Part shown: positions 12,342 through 30,853 of the stretch, piece after piece
Layout of the letters: each line of letters begins with the position of its first letter
Numbering within the stretch: the first letter of the stretch is position 1
Origin: Thereva unica
Taxonomy: Eukaryota; Arthropoda; Insecta; Diptera; Therevidae
NCBI GenBank assembly: GCA_949987705.1
Contig: OX465282.1
Span: 62,555,922-62,619,921 of the forward strand
Direction of reading: 5' to 3'
DNA: 64,000 nucleotides
The notes under the pieces: generated by a model
What the model was told of the DNA's origin: nothing
The model's database searches: none
Seen by the model: the letters and a program-made list of their open reading frames with translations, nothing else
Translations under genes and position numbers: made by a program

Positions 12342-13538
12342 CTAGATGTGCTTAATGTTGTAATCGGTACGATTAACAGTAATATTAATTCTATTTTTAT
12401 ATTGGGGGCACTCCGTCGAATTAGTGCTGTGTGTGAGTGATAAAGCGGGATTCTTTCCTTTGTGACACCAAAAACATTTGTTTACATTGCTATTGCAGTC
12501 GCTTATTTTATGGGAGTCACCGCACTTGCCGCATATGTCATGCGCAGATGGACAGTCTTTTAACAAGTGAGATAAATCATGGCATTTCAAACATCTCCTA
12601 ATTCCGTAGTGTTCCTTGATATAATGTGTTCCCCAATCAATGTTGATATATCGGTTGCATAATTTGTTGTAGGCAGATGCATTTACTTCAAAGTATACAC
12701 TGAACAGTTTAGATTTGTGGTTAATTTTACTATACGTGACTTTGACTTGGTCATCGTCAGTTATGTGATGGTTGAGGGCTATTAACTCTTCTTTTAGCTC
12801 TTCAGTGGTGAAGTTTCTATTCAAATTATTGACAACCAAGATTGGAGTTCTTTTTTTTGTAAAAGTGATCTTGTAATTGTCACCGATTTTCTTTTCGAGT
12901 AGGACCTTTAATTTATTGTTGTTGTCGTCACTATCGGATTTAACTAAAATTTTGCCGTTTCTAAGATTTTTTATTAGTTTTACCGGTGCTCTCACTTTTG
13001 AAGGTTGAATTTGAATAATATCACTCCTTGTTTTGTCGACCGTTTGACTTTGGTTTGGTTGTATAAGAATTCCTTGAGCAGCTGATTTTGTTGTGCTCGT
13101 GGGGTCATTGCCCGTGTTTTTAACAGTTTCGGCATATGTTGGAATCGCCACCATAGCGATTTTATTTTCGATTTCTTTTATAGTGGTATTAACATCCTCT
13201 ATTGCCTTGTTGTTATCATGTATTTTAAGCATTTTGGTGTTAATTGTGTCAATTAACTCACCTAGTTTAGAAGATCTGATTAGTTCGAAGAATTTTCGAC
13301 ACTCACTACACATCCATAAAAAATCTTTGCCATGAAGCAGATTATAATCAGCTTCAGTTATACCTTGGCATTTAATATGGTACCAGATATTGCATAAGCC
13401 ATCACACTGAATCGCTTTATCTTTAGCACTAACGACTTTATTACACTTTCTACAATTATCTTCCTTAGAATTTTTGCCTTTGTTAGACATTATTATCAAG
13501 TAAAGGAGTTCAAGAAAAAACACGTCTGCACTCTCCAA
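12342..13538 (-). CDS. LINE ORF1: PHD finger and CCHC zinc-knuckle protein
   Basis: This is the nucleic-acid-binding ORF1 of the same element, up to 398 aa. A PHD-type zinc finger occupies about residues 29-81 (CRKCNKVV, IQCDG-LC, WYHIKCQGI, WMCSECRKF). A coiled region and a serine/threonine linker follow, then a folded segment (TPILVVNNLNRNFTTEELK) like the RRM-type domain of Jockey-group ORF1s. Three cysteine/histidine clusters end the protein (CLKCHDLSHLLKDC, CGKCGDSHKISDC, CFWCHKGKNP). Methionine 17 (at 13490) is an equally good start, just before the PHD finger. Confidence 0.85.
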   Translation of the reverse strand: MESADVFFLELLYLIIMSNKGKNSKEDNCRKCNKVVSAKDKAIQCDGLCNIWYHIKCQGITEADYNLLHGKDFLWMCSECRKFFELIRSSKLGELIDTINTKMLKIHDNNKAIEDVNTTIKEIENKIAMVAIPTYAETVKNTGNDPTSTTKSAAQGILIQPNQSQTVDKTRSDIIQIQPSKVRAPVKLIKNLRNGKILVKSDSDDNNNKLKVLLEKKIGDNYKITFTKKRTPILVVNNLNRNFTTEELKEELIALNHHITDDDQVKVTYSKINHKSKLFSVYFEVNASAYNKLCNRYINIDWGTHYIKEHYGIRRCLKCHDLSHLLKDCPSAHDICGKCGDSHKISDCNSNVNKCFWCHKGKNPALSLTHSTNSTECPQYKNRINITVNRTDYNIKHI

Positions 13539-13580
13539 CGGATTTCAACGGTTCGAGGCAGTTCGGGATTTTTAGCTCAA

Positions 13581-13796
13581 GTGCGCGGATCCAAAGATAA
13601 TTTAAAAAAGGTTCAATTCAAGTTTTTGTTAAAATCAACTCATGTAATACAAGTGCGCGGATCCAAAGCTTATTTTAAAAAGGTTCAATTCAAGTTTTTG
13701 TTAAAATCAACTCATGTAATACAAGTGCGCGGATCCAAAGCTTATTTTAAAAAGGTCCAATTCAAGTTTTTGTTAAAATCAACTCATGTAATACAA
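13581..13796. repeat. Three 72-bp tandem repeats in the LINE 5' region
   Basis: GTGCGCGGATCC recurs at 13581, 13653 and 13725, exactly 72 bp apart. Units are nearly identical (one AGATAATTT versus AGCTTATTT difference and one T/C change). They lie just upstream of ORF1 and may be promoter monomers, as in the 5' UTRs of several LINEs. Because 72 is divisible by three they also create a spurious repetitive frame. Confidence 0.9.
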
Positions 13797-13998
13797 AAAG
13801 GACAAGATCCAATTAATTAATTCGTATTAAATTAAAGTGATTCTTATTAAAAAGGTTTTCTGTTTTTAATCCGGTCAACCCGGGAGCATAGAAAGATACA
13901 AGGTGCAAGTGATCTACGGAGGACCTAGCACTCCTTGTCCCTGGTGCAGGACCAAGGATTCTGCAACAGTGTTTTGAATATTCTGTTCTCTCAGGAAA

Positions 13999-15145
13999 CT
14001 ATGCAGACATATACATACAAGCTAGCACAACTTTAATAGCTGTTCCAGGTTCACGAAAAGTGGGTGCAAATAGAACTTGAAATCTATTCGCTAGTATGCC
14101 AAAAGCGTTTTCTACAACGCGTCTATTCCTGGACAGCATGTAATTGAATCTTGTTTGGTCTATAGTTAATTTTTTATTCGAATACGGTTTCATCATATAC
14201 TCTGTCAACGGAAATGCGTCGTCAGAAATAAAAGTAAATGGGGATTGCACAGTTGTAAACGGCAGGTTTCTTAATTCAGGAATATTCACTTCCTTTTTTT
14301 TCTATTGCGATTCTCAAATCGGATCTTATCCATATTCCAGCGTCGCTAATACGGCCGTTAATTCCAACGTCTGCATACAGAAATCTGTAATTAGCATCGA
14401 CAATTGCCATTAAGACAAATGTGTGCTCTCCTTTATATCACCAATAGTTGGACGCAAAGGTTTTTAATGGTTTTATTTTGCAATGCTTTCCTAAAAGTAA
14501 TATGTTATGTAAATTAGTTTCAAGGTTTTGTTTTTTTTAAAGATTTTTTAAAGAATTACCATCTATTGCCCCAATGCAATTCGCAAAACCCCACATTTTA
14601 TAATAATCTTCGGCAATATTAAGCCAATCTTCTTTTTCGGTTGGAAATTTTAGAAATTCGTCATTTAAAACCTCGTAGGTGGCAGGAATGGTTTCTTTTA
14701 AAATTTTAGAAATTGTGGATTGCTGAATTCTAAAAGGAAGTTGCAGAGATGTCTGAGTTTCACCTTTAAATACCAAATAATTATTCACTTTTTTTCATGA
14801 TTAATACAAGTATTTACCAGTAGCTAAGTATCTCAAAGTTACTTGCAATCTCTCTTCTGGACCGGTACATTAACGAAATCTCGTATCTTGTTTGGATATT
14901 AAGAGCTTTTCCAAAATACACCCAAATTGAATGGGTGTCATTCTTAAAATATTTTTATAAAGTTTCACATCTTCGTCTTCGATTTCTCTGATGAGTTTGT
15001 GGCTTAAACCTTCCCCATTACGATGTAAAAGCCATTTGGCAGAATATTTCTTCTTTTTTTTCATATTTTCTTCACATTGAAGCAAATATGCAATTATATT
15101 TAATAAATTGACATCCGCAGCCACCAAAATTTCCAAATTTGACAT
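13999..15145 (-). pseudogene. HARBI1-like nuclease body of the composite Harbinger
   Basis: Three exon-like blocks on minus: 15145 to about 14818, 14763 to about 14566, and about 14480 to 13999. Introns of about 54 and 80 bp have GT/AG borders (the second gives GAIDG then K). Catalytic residues are all visible: CIGAIDG, DVGINGRISDAG and RRVVENAFGILANRF. Two in-frame stops (after DTRFR near 14872 and in NYW-stop-YKG near 14420) disable it. The frame then ends at KVVLACMY, where the LINE has inserted. Family: DDE_Tnp_4, partner of the DNA-binding protein encoded at 7.3-8.4 kb. Confidence 0.8.
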
Positions 15146-15410
15146 TTTTTAAATTTAAAATAAATTGGAAATGAATATTCAAACGTGTATTGTGTATCAA
15201 CCGATAAAAAATCGTTAAATGTCAAAAAAAAGGAAAATGTTTCATCATTTTTCCCAGCTGAACTGCTGTAATGATATTCCATTTTTTTTTTTTGAGAAAT
15301 TTGCTGGTCACTCACTCTAATTGAAATATCCTATATTAAAATCTCCTCTTACTCTAATTTGATTTTTTACGGCTTAAAACCAGCCGAAAAAAGCGAGTGT
15401 CATAACAGCA

Positions 15411-17640
15411 TTACCCTAGCCCCCGGGTCAATTTTTCAATTGCAATATTGCATTGCAGCATGTAACGGTCGGCAATGTCCGAAGTCACGAGTTAAATAAA
15501 TCTCCCACGAAAATGGATTGATTCTCATAAATTGCCGTTGCTAAGCAATGTCCTACTAAAGAATTTCTTTTTTAAAGAATCCCTCTATTCGTGCCTTTTG
15601 GCCCATTCATTTCCCCTTTTGGCTTATCTTTTTTCAAAAAATAATTATCCACCAATTTGTTGCCCACGCAACACTTTTCCCCATGGACGCGGTCGGCTTC
15701 TAAAGAATTAGCCAATCAGGTCGCGACACCGGGATTCACCCACAAAGAAAAAAAACTCTCTTGATTATTTGGTATGGGTGAAGAAAAGGAAAATGAATAA
15801 TTCACTTTTTCATTCTATTGTAATTATTGATCCTCTTTTGGGCAATGGCAATTTGACTTTTTTTTTTTTCAAAAGAACGATGGAAATGGGGAATTTCGCG
15901 AGACGCGCCTTTGTGCGCGAACCGGGAGGAGAGGGGGAAGAGGTTCGGAATCTTCTGGCGTGACTGGAGTGCAGGGAACGAGTCAGAAAAAAAAAGTTTT
16001 TGAGAGTGAACCGACGTGTTCAAGTGAGCTGGGAAAAAGTTTTCTGAAATAAATAAGAAACAGTTTGTGTAGCGTCGCCCGGAAAAAAAACAGAAAAAGT
16101 TCCTTTTCTCGGTAGATAGTTCCTTTTTTATTATTCATAATTTCGTTGTTTATGTTAAAAAAGGGAAAAGAAGATTTATAATGTAAAAAATAGTGACCGG
16201 AAGGAAGAGTCCCTTAATAAAGTGACATGCCATTTTGGTTCCTGAGATAAGGTGACGCTCTTCAACTTGTAAAAAAACCAGAAAATATGTTTCTTCCGCG
16301 TAAAAATTTTTTTCCAAAATGGAATATAATCCCATCTTCATAGGCTGTAGGTGCATAAAAAATTTTTTTTCCTCCTACTGTGCGATTAAGATCCGGCATT
16401 AAGATTCGAGTATCGACGATGTGAAAAATAAAAAGTTGGCTGGGACGCGAGGTGCTGAAATAGATTCGTATGAATTTTTGCGGTAGTTACGGAAAAGAAA
16501 GCGAGCGTACGAAGTTCGTTCAGAGGGTAATAAGTTAAAGAAACAAAAAGAATTTCTGTTTGATTTCTCTATGGTTAATTAACGAGTTATACGAAAAAAA
16601 AATACAAATAGAAGAACAAAGAATATTTTCTTATTATGGCGGAATTGTAATAGATAATAAATTAATGAAGCAGGAATCATGGAGGGATAATGGCAAATTG
16701 TGAAATCATTAAAAAAAGGAAAGAGTGAACCTTTGGAGGAGGAGCTGAGAACGCAGTTGCAACAGGAAATAAAATTTAAGATAAGCATGCATGTTAAACT
16801 TTTTTTAATATTAATTTTATTTAAGTTTGATTAGAACCTTTTTTTTGTTCGGCCAAACAAATTCCAATCATTTATAATTTTTTTTATGAACACTAACACT
16901 CCATAACGTTCTAGAACGAATTTATTTTGTAATTAAACACGCAGAAAGAAAAAAGGAAATAATAAAGATGTAAATATGTATATATAGATATATGATAAGT
17001 ATTCACCAAAAAGAAAACAGACAAAAAAACGAAAAGAAAAGAAAATATATGATTTGAACTTTTATTTATTAAATATAAATATTAAACCCCCCATAACTAA
17101 GAGTGTAGAGAATTTAGCTCAAATAGAATGTTGTTAGTTTTTTTATTGTTTGTAAGCCAGATCCTTCCAATGATTGTTGAGCTAGAAATAAAAATATAAG
17201 AGAAAGAGATCAAAATAATAATAAAGACTAAATCAACAGAATTCAGTTATTGTCAAGTAGTACTGAGCCTAAAAAAAAAAAAAATATGTGTAAAAATATT
17301 TATGACGATATTAGAAACTTTTAAATTTATTTTTTTTTTATGTCTGTTGAATATGCATTCAGGAGTTTTTTTGTTACTTTGAATGTCAGCGTAGAGAAAC
17401 GATGAGCAATAACTATGCAATTCTTATTTGTGAAACAATGATTCTTTTTGGTACCACGTTACATGTTCGACTTTAGCCTAATCCAGGGTAAAAATTTAAG
17501 AGAGGAATTATTTTTCTTTTTTTGTAACTCATTGCTTAGATCATTGAGTTGTTTTTTTATTTAATAAACCAACAGTGTCATTATATCTGAATGAACTCGC
17601 AGTATTCTTCTTTCTCTCCATTTTTTTATCTTTCTACTAG
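15411..17640. other. Low-repeat DNA without a recognisable gene
   Basis: Longer and locally more GC-rich than the transposon-filled flanks (for example 15900-16080 and 16380-16520), with many A/T runs. No open frame of interest and no family match. It could be intron or UTR of a host gene. GCAATATTGCATTGCA at about 15440 recurs in part near 18240. Confidence 0.35.
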
Positions 17641-17740
17641 GAAGAATTGGGAGTCAGCTATGTAAGTATGTAATAGGTGAACGGCGGACGTGGAGGCCAG
17701 TGGTGAGGAGGTGAAGTACCTCCTTCTGAAAAGGAGTAAT
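17641..17740 (+). other. Candidate alternatively spliced exon (21 or 100 nt)
   Basis: A strong 3' splice site (a CT-rich tract from 17607 ending TTTCTACTAG at 17640) is followed by two excellent 5' splice sites, GTAAGTAT at 17662 and GTAAGTAC at 17741. The short form is a 21-nt microexon that stays open in at least one frame (reads EELGVSY); the 100-nt form has a stop in each frame and could act as a poison or UTR exon. The downstream part 17680-17740 is GC-rich. No flanking exon is identified, so this rests on splice signals alone. Confidence 0.35.
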
Positions 17741-19119
17741 GTAAGTACTTCCAGTAGTTAGTTTTTTTTCCTCTTTCGAATTTCATCTCCCGAACGCATC
17801 GGCTGGCATGACTATGAATTCAAATACCCTGTAGCCCTCTCTCGATGGTCCTGGACCGGTCCCCCTATCGCCCCTTTTGATGTTTATTTTCGGTTGGTTC
17901 TTCGTGGCACGTAATTTTATAGTTGTCAAAACTGTCACCCCTTTCCTTGTCTCCTCACACTGCGAACCCCCCATCCGGCGAGCTAGCTAGAGCATCGCTC
18001 GACGTGCCCGCACCAAGTGTAGTGGAGGCAAACCAATTTTTTTTGGCGATATCCTTTCTTAAGACCTTGTCCAGCCACTTTCTTTTTTTGGTCTCCAGTG
18101 ACCCCCCCATCCCCTTACTTTTTGTAATGTCTTTGCAGCCTCCTGTGGCAATGAGATTCTTCTGTCCTTCTCTTCGAGCGTAAGCTCAGCTAACCCAACG
18201 ACAGTTACAAGCATTAAAATTGATCGTCTAGGCCCTGTTGCAATATTGCATACAACATTGTAAATGCAATGACTGCATATGCAAGAAATTCAAAAAAATT
18301 TTAAAACAAAATAGGGGAAAATGAAAAACCTAGGCATTGGAGATTACTTGACGGGGATTGTTTAATGTTATGTGAATTAACCTAAAATTTTTTTAAAAGG
18401 CAAAAGTTAACTATTTTTTTTTATTACAAAATGAGTGAATTAATGAAAATTAGTACCAAATACAGCAACTATCTTCTACGTGTTTCTTGTAAGAATGAAA
18501 TTGCAATGCAATGAAATTACTGCCGATAAAACTTTGACATGCAATATTTCAAATTGCAATTGCAGACAAAATGATCGTCTGACCCCTGCTTAAGACGAAA
18601 AATTTTGTAATAGCTGCGATCCATTGGGACTGGTAAAGTGATCAAAACTGCTGCTAGCTACTCGCAACTACCCTTGCTCATGTTTTTGGGGAGTTACGCA
18701 TAAAATTTCCACAAGGTTTTTCAAAGCTTTGACTACTCAAAAATAGATGACTAGGTGAAAAATCGTGTTCCATTGGTGATTTACTCGCTAGCACTTGCGA
18801 GTAGAAAAAATCGCCCAATGAATCGCAGCTAATATTCGAATTACCCCGTTTATACGACAAAAAATTTTGTATGATCCATAATTCGAATTGTTTTTGGAGT
18901 AGCCATAAACTAGGTAAATGTGGCGCTGAAGCTGTAGCGCAAACTGTTAAAAGTAAAAAAAAAGTAGCCGACCCGAAGTACATACACAATGTGCAGCTGG
19001 CGCGTGGTGCTGGTTTTGTACCTCACTTTTGCCAACTTTTTACTTTTGGTACGCGCCAGTACACCAGCCAGTTGGGAATTGTGATGGCGCTCAAGTCAAT
19101 GTGGTGTGTGTGGTGCAGC
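17741..19119. other. No recognisable gene; dispersed repeat pieces
   Basis: 17760-18190 is relatively GC-rich, unassigned sequence. GATCGTCT-type repeats at about 18223 and 18571 flank a 350-bp stretch rich in TTGCAAT motifs, possibly a MITE. The segment 18864-18917 is an inverted copy of 6492-6535 (TCGAATTATGGATCA and TAGTTTATAGC in the other orientation). Confidence 0.4.
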
Positions 19120-20020
19120 TTACTAGAATGAAATTTATACGACCTTGGAGCACACAATTAGCACCTAAATATTGCGTTCATACATTTAATTTTTATTGTT
19201 AAATAGATGATGTTGTGCTAGCTTCAATTGTTTATTTTAATTATATCGGTGTGTGCTTTGTGGTGCAGCTGACTAAAATGAAATTTATACGACCTTGAAG
19301 CACCCAATTAGCACCTAAATTTGCCATTCATACATTTAATTTTTATTGTTAAATAGATGATGTTGTGCTAGCTTCACGTGAAGCTGGCACAACATTATTG
19401 AACCCTCAATATCTTTTTCATTTTGTGAGCACCTAATTTATAACGTTGGCACCAAATTAGCCCCTAAAAAGCACCTAATTTTGGCATTTTCGAAATTTAT
19501 TTCCGGGACTTAGTGGTGCCACCTTCAATTATGTGTTTCTTTTTGTTCCATTTATCATCGTACCTGAATTGTTTATTTCAATTATATCGGTGTGTGCTTT
19601 GTGGTGCAGGTAACTAAAATGAAATTTATGCGACCTTGAAGCACCCAATTAGCACCTAAATATGCCGTTCATACATTTAATTTTTATTGTTAAATAGATG
19701 ATGTTGTGCTAGCTTCAATTGTTTATTTTAATTATATCGGTGTGTGCTTTGTGATGCAGCTGACTAAAATGAAATTTATACGACCTTGAAGCACCCAATT
19801 AGCACCTAAATTTGCCATTCATACATTTAATTTTTATTGTTAAATAGATGATGTTGTGCTAGCTTCACGTGAAGCTGGCACAACATTATTGAACCCTCAA
19901 TATCTTTTTCATTTTGTGAGCCCCTAATTTATAACGTTGGCACCAATTTAGCCCCTAAAAAGCACCTAATTTTGGCATTTTCGAAATTGATTTTCCAGAC
20001 TTTGTGATGCCAGCTTCACA
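19120..20020. repeat. Complex tandem/interspersed repeat around AGCTTCACGTGAAGCT
   Basis: A block of about 150 bp (TATCGGTGTGTGCTTTG, then ATGAAATTTATACGACC, then ATAGATGATGTTGTGC) occurs four times. The larger unit ending in the perfect 16-bp palindrome AGCTTCACGTGAAGCT followed by GGCACAACATTATTG occurs twice, 491 bp apart (19371 and 19862). It looks like overlapping copies of a palindromic MITE. Non-coding. Confidence 0.8.
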
Positions 20021-20025
20021 GGGCT

Positions 20026-20082
20026 ATCTTCATGTCACTTTTTATTCGGATAATTGTTGTGGACAGAATAAAGATAAGTTTA
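20026..20082 (+). pseudogene. Short fragment of a DUF7869-like transposase-type protein
   Basis: The translation YLHVTFYSDNCCGQNKDKFI matches the central motif of the protein at 58922-60595 (VMFVHADHCMGQNKNN). It stops where the pogo-like left end begins. The family name is from memory and should be treated as provisional; the similarity between the two loci is visible directly. Confidence 0.4.
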
Positions 20083-20536
20083 TAGGGGGGTATTGGATAA
20101 TACCGCGCGGCTGATAATACAGCGCCTAGCCTATCTACATATTTGCTTATAGAAAGCTATGTCTGTATGCGCACCAAATCGTGTTCAATGCGATTGAGAA
20201 CCGCCCGCCGCGTTTCAGTGGCTCACGATTAGTGATACGAGTGGTATGTATGTTGAGAGCTTTCGCGGACAATTTTTATAATTTTGCTGTGATTGACGAA
20301 TTCAGGTATGTCCTTCTTTTTATAGGATAAAATATGTTGTAGTAATTTATTTTGTAGCGTAATTTAGTGTTACTTAAAGTAGATATGAGTTTTTATGGCT
20401 CAAATGTTGTTTGTAAATACTGTGTTGATGGCAAAACAAAATGTCGTGGTCTGACAATGCCGCGCTTAGAGCGCGCTATTGTCAAACGGGGCGCGGTATT
20501 ATCAATTGAATATTGTAATTCTTTTTTCTTTTATAG

Positions 20537-21671
20537 ATGGCTGAAAGTGCACCAAAGAGAAAAAAAGTGTCTTGGGACCCACTTCAAATGCAAGCTGCTT
20601 TAGAAGCTGTAAACAATGGGAGGAAAATAAAGGAAGTAGTAAGATCATTTATGCTTCCAGAATCTTCAATAAGGGATAGATTAAAGAAAGGAGAGTACTA
20701 TGACCCTCGACTTGGCCGGAAGGCAACATTTTCAGAAGAAGATGAAAAAGAGTTAGTTGACCATGTTATTACGTTGGCAAAAACATTTTTTGGAATCACA
20801 CAGCAACAGCTACGCAAACTGGCTTATGAATTCGCGGCTGCAAAGAATATTAAAAACTTTTTTTCCAAAGAGAAAGGCATGGCAGGTAAATGCTGGGTGT
20901 ATGCGTTTTTAAAAAGAAATCCTGGAATCTCTTTACGACTTCCGGAGCCAACGAGCATGAATAGTATCTTGGGTTTTAATAAAACTGAAATTGCATTATT
21001 TTTTCGAAATTTGGAAGAAATGACAGAGAAGCATGCTTATCCAGCCAAAAGAATATTTAATGTGGACGAAACAGGCATTACAACTGTTCAAAGGCCTGGA
21101 AAAATTTATGCGCCTAAAGGAGTTAAGCGAGTTGGTAAAATTACAAGCGGAGAGCGTGGGCAAAATGTCACAGTTGTCTGCGCCATGAACGCATCAGGAT
21201 GTTCATACATCCCACCCATGTTTATATATCCACGCCAAAGGATCAAGCCAAGTCTTAAGACTGGAGGGCCCATTGGAGCAGAATATGAGTGCTCAAAATC
21301 AGGCTGGATCAATGAAGAACTTTTTAAGAAGTGGCTTCGTCACTTTGGCAAACATATTAGTGCAACAATTGAAAACCCCACTCTATTGATTCTCGACAAT
21401 CATGCCAGTCACTTTTCATTGAATGCTTATCAATATTGCCGCGAAAATGGAATCCATATGCTATCTTTGCCTCCACATACTTAGGATAGGATGCAGCCGC
21501 TAGATGTAACTTTTTACGGCCCACTGAAGACAACTTATCACAGAGAGTGTGACTTTATATGAAAAACCATTCATTTGAAAAAATCACTCATGATGTTCTG
21601 GCTTCTATTTTCAATAAAGCGTATTTGAGAGTAGCTTCGATGGAAAAAACAGTGAAAGGGTTCGAAAGCAT
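20537..21671 (+). pseudogene. Pogo/Tigger transposase, DNA-binding and DDE domains
   Basis: The protein starts MAESAPKRKKVSWDP with a psq/HTH region (AVNNGRKIKEVVRSF, SIRDRLKKGEYYDPRLGRK) and a CENP-B-like second helix-turn-helix (KCWVYAFLKRNPGISLR). DDE-core motifs follow: FNVDETGI (first D), LLILDNHASHF (second D). A TAG at 21482 sits just before the third-aspartate motif DRMQPLDVTFYGPLK. A further stop near 21558 and loss of frame after VKGFES at 21667 make it non-functional. Similar to jerky/Tigger proteins, whose catalysis is cut-and-paste at TA. Confidence 0.85.
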
Positions 21672-21726
21672 AACCTCAAAAGCATATTATAAACGTTGAC
21701 AGTTAATGTGTAATGTGTGGCAAAAA

Positions 21727-22518
21727 ATGAATTTAGAACAGTTTATTGAAGATATTAGAAAACACCCGGAGCTATACAATAAAAGTAACAAAAATTACAT
21801 GAATGTAAACGAAAAAAAAAGATATGGAAGGAATTGAATGAAACATACCAAATAGATGTTAAGGTTTAAGAGTGTTTGGAATAACAAACAACTATGTAAA
21901 TACATACTTTTATAGCGAAAAAAATGGAATTCCATTAGAGATAAATATGTAAGGGAAAAGAAGAAGCTCGAGGCTTCATCTGGGTCCGCTGCCAAAGAAA
22001 CAAATATGTGGGAGCTCTTCCCCTTGCTTTCATTTTTAAAAGAAAGTATTAAACCAAGACGGTGAGTACACACTTTTTTACAAAAAGTTTTTGATATTAA
22101 TATAATTAATTGTAGAATGAAGGAAAATACGAGATGCGACTAGCACCTTCACAGTAGAAGACGATAATTCCGAGACTTGGACATTCGAGGCAGACGACTT
22201 GGTTGGATGTGCCTTGTCTACAAGTGTAGTAAATTTGGATGTGGACACGCAAGATTCTGGATTGCCTTCCAGTAGCACACCTAGTACTAAACGTAAAAAA
22301 GGACGTGAAACGGAAGACCAGATTAACAAGGCTTTTCTTGAAACACTGTGGGTATTTTCAAAAAAGCTTAAAGAAACAACAGAGGATAATGAAGATAGCT
22401 TGTTTCTAAAACTTATTGGAAAAAAATGAAAAAAATGAGCGAGGAAGAAAAAAGTAAATTTAAAATGGAAGTTTTAATTAACGCAACTGAAGCAATAAAA
22501 AATAGTATCCATGTATAA
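21727..22518 (+). pseudogene. MADF-type DNA-binding protein of the second Harbinger
   Basis: The start MNLEQFIEDIRKHPELYNK, followed by NKNYMNVNEKK and, after a frameshift in an A-run near 21820, IWKELNETYQIDV, fits a MADF domain (FI-x-x-hP-LY-x-Y-x-W). The next part has several stops. 22199-22429 reads a linker (SGLPSSSTPSTKRKKGRE) and a helical C-terminus (DSLFLKLIGKK). It continues in another frame as MSEEEKSKFKMEVL, like the BESS-type tail of these proteins, ending at 22518. Confidence 0.55.
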
Positions 22519-22559
22519 AGAATAATTAAAATATATTTTATTTTCATTTATATATAGGT

Positions 22560-22998
22560 TTAATTTTTATTCCATAACCTATTCCTAATTACACCATATT
22601 GAAAAGGAACAGCTCCTTCATTAATAAAATAATCTGCTAAGTTATCACGCTGATTGAAAGCAGTTCGTGTCGCATTGTTAGAGCCAAGTCGAGCTGACGC
22701 GAGACTTTGGACTTCTTGTCGCCACTCACCTTCATGTATAGCATGCTCACTGTCCTCTCGATCTATGAAGTTTGACGGGATGTACCTACTCTCAGTGTCG
22801 TTGAGCTTAATGAAGTTATGCAACGCGACTGCAGCTAGTACCACTCGTTCAGCATTTTCGGGGTGCAAGTTCATTGTGTTTTTCAAATCGAGAAACTAAA
22901 ATTCCAAAGCTATTTTCGATAATCCTGCGAGCTCTGGACAGCCGATAATTAAATATTTCTTTGCATTCAGACAAAGCTTTTACTGGGTAAGGTCGCAT
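22560..22998 (-). pseudogene. HARBI1-like nuclease, C-terminal part (downstream of the P insertion)
   Basis: Minus-strand translation runs [16 protein letters not shown], then [18 protein letters not shown] (third catalytic glutamate), and after a frameshift near 22880 continues [19 protein letters not shown] and ends RDNLADYFINEGAVPFQYG, the standard end of the family. Its first codons overlap the 8-bp duplication 22991-22998. Placed directly after the part ending at 42460 on minus, it stays in frame (NLMRP, then YPVKAL), so the two are one gene split by the giant P element. Confidence 0.85.
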
Positions 22999-23028
22999 CA
23001 CTGACATATAAAATGGACTGCTGATCAG
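22999..23028 (+). repeat. Left terminal inverted repeat of the giant P element
   Basis: Begins CACTGACATATA and ends GCTGATCAG. It pairs with 42429-42459 and directly follows target duplication 22991-22998. Confidence 0.92.
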
Positions 23029-23559
23029 GAAACTTTAATGGCACCAATTCGTTCCATATGCTGCGCACCTTTTTCCACTGCATGAAAACACGGAAATCAC
23101 TTTTTTATTTTGAATTCCCACTTAAAAGGTTAAAACAAGAGACAAATTTTGTTAAAAAAAATAATAAACACTATTCTCACTTGTCTCACCTTTTGAAATG
23201 CTTTTTTTCCCTAATTACAAAAATTAATGTGGAATTGGCAGAAGTTCTCAACGCCTGTTTTAGCCACTGACATTCTATATGACAGCGATTTCAACAAATT
23301 CCGGGGCTTATGGGGAAAAGAGCAAGAGATATATAAATCACTATAGTCATCTATTTTTTTCATAAAATTCTGACATTTGCAAATGTCAAATGTCCATTCT
23401 GACATATGAAAATATGAAATCAGGTATGGCAACTTTAAGATTGTAATTACCGTTATGGCGGTTGTTTTTTTAAATTGCGCTCAAATCCACGTCAGAAATT
23501 TATTCAAGATTTTTTTCAAGTGAAGGAAAGTTGTGTTTTTTTTAAAACGTTAAATTAAA

Positions 23560-30829
<7,270 letters not shown>

Positions 30830-30853
30830 TATAAGATTTGTAAGTGCGATAGG

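Larger units (their letters stand above)
9262..13800 (-). mobile_element. Near-complete CR1/Jockey-group non-LTR retrotransposon
   Basis: Read on minus: tandem 5' repeats (13581-13796), ORF1 with PHD finger and zinc knuckles, ORF2 with endonuclease and reverse transcriptase, a 3' UTR, and a tail of AAATA-type repeats near 9270-9298 instead of long poly-A. Both ORFs are open, so the copy could be young. It sits in the Harbinger nuclease gene, which breaks off near 14000. The exact 5' limit is uncertain: up to about 13980 could belong to its leader. Confidence 0.85.
7086..15410. mobile_element. Composite PIF/Harbinger element, TSD TTA
   Basis: The left terminus TGCTGTTATGACACTCGC then TTTTTTCGGCTG is mirrored at the right terminus ending 15410. 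The flanks are TTA at 7083-7085 and 15411-15413, the expected 3-bp duplication. Inside, a MADF/Myb-like DNA-binding-protein gene lies on plus near the left end and a HARBI1-like nuclease gene on minus from the right end, the two-gene layout of autonomous Harbingers arranged tail to tail. A complete LINE (about 9.26-13.8 kb) and a TA microsatellite split the nuclease gene, so the 8.3-kb span is an old element with later insertions. Confidence 0.8.

Noticed and set aside
13581..13820. 79-codon repetitive protein on plus
   Set aside because: It is only the 72-bp LINE 5' repeat read in frame.
17923..18183. 86-codon plus frame in a GC-richer stretch
   Set aside because: Overlaps an open frame on the other strand and shows no domain or motif; insufficient support.
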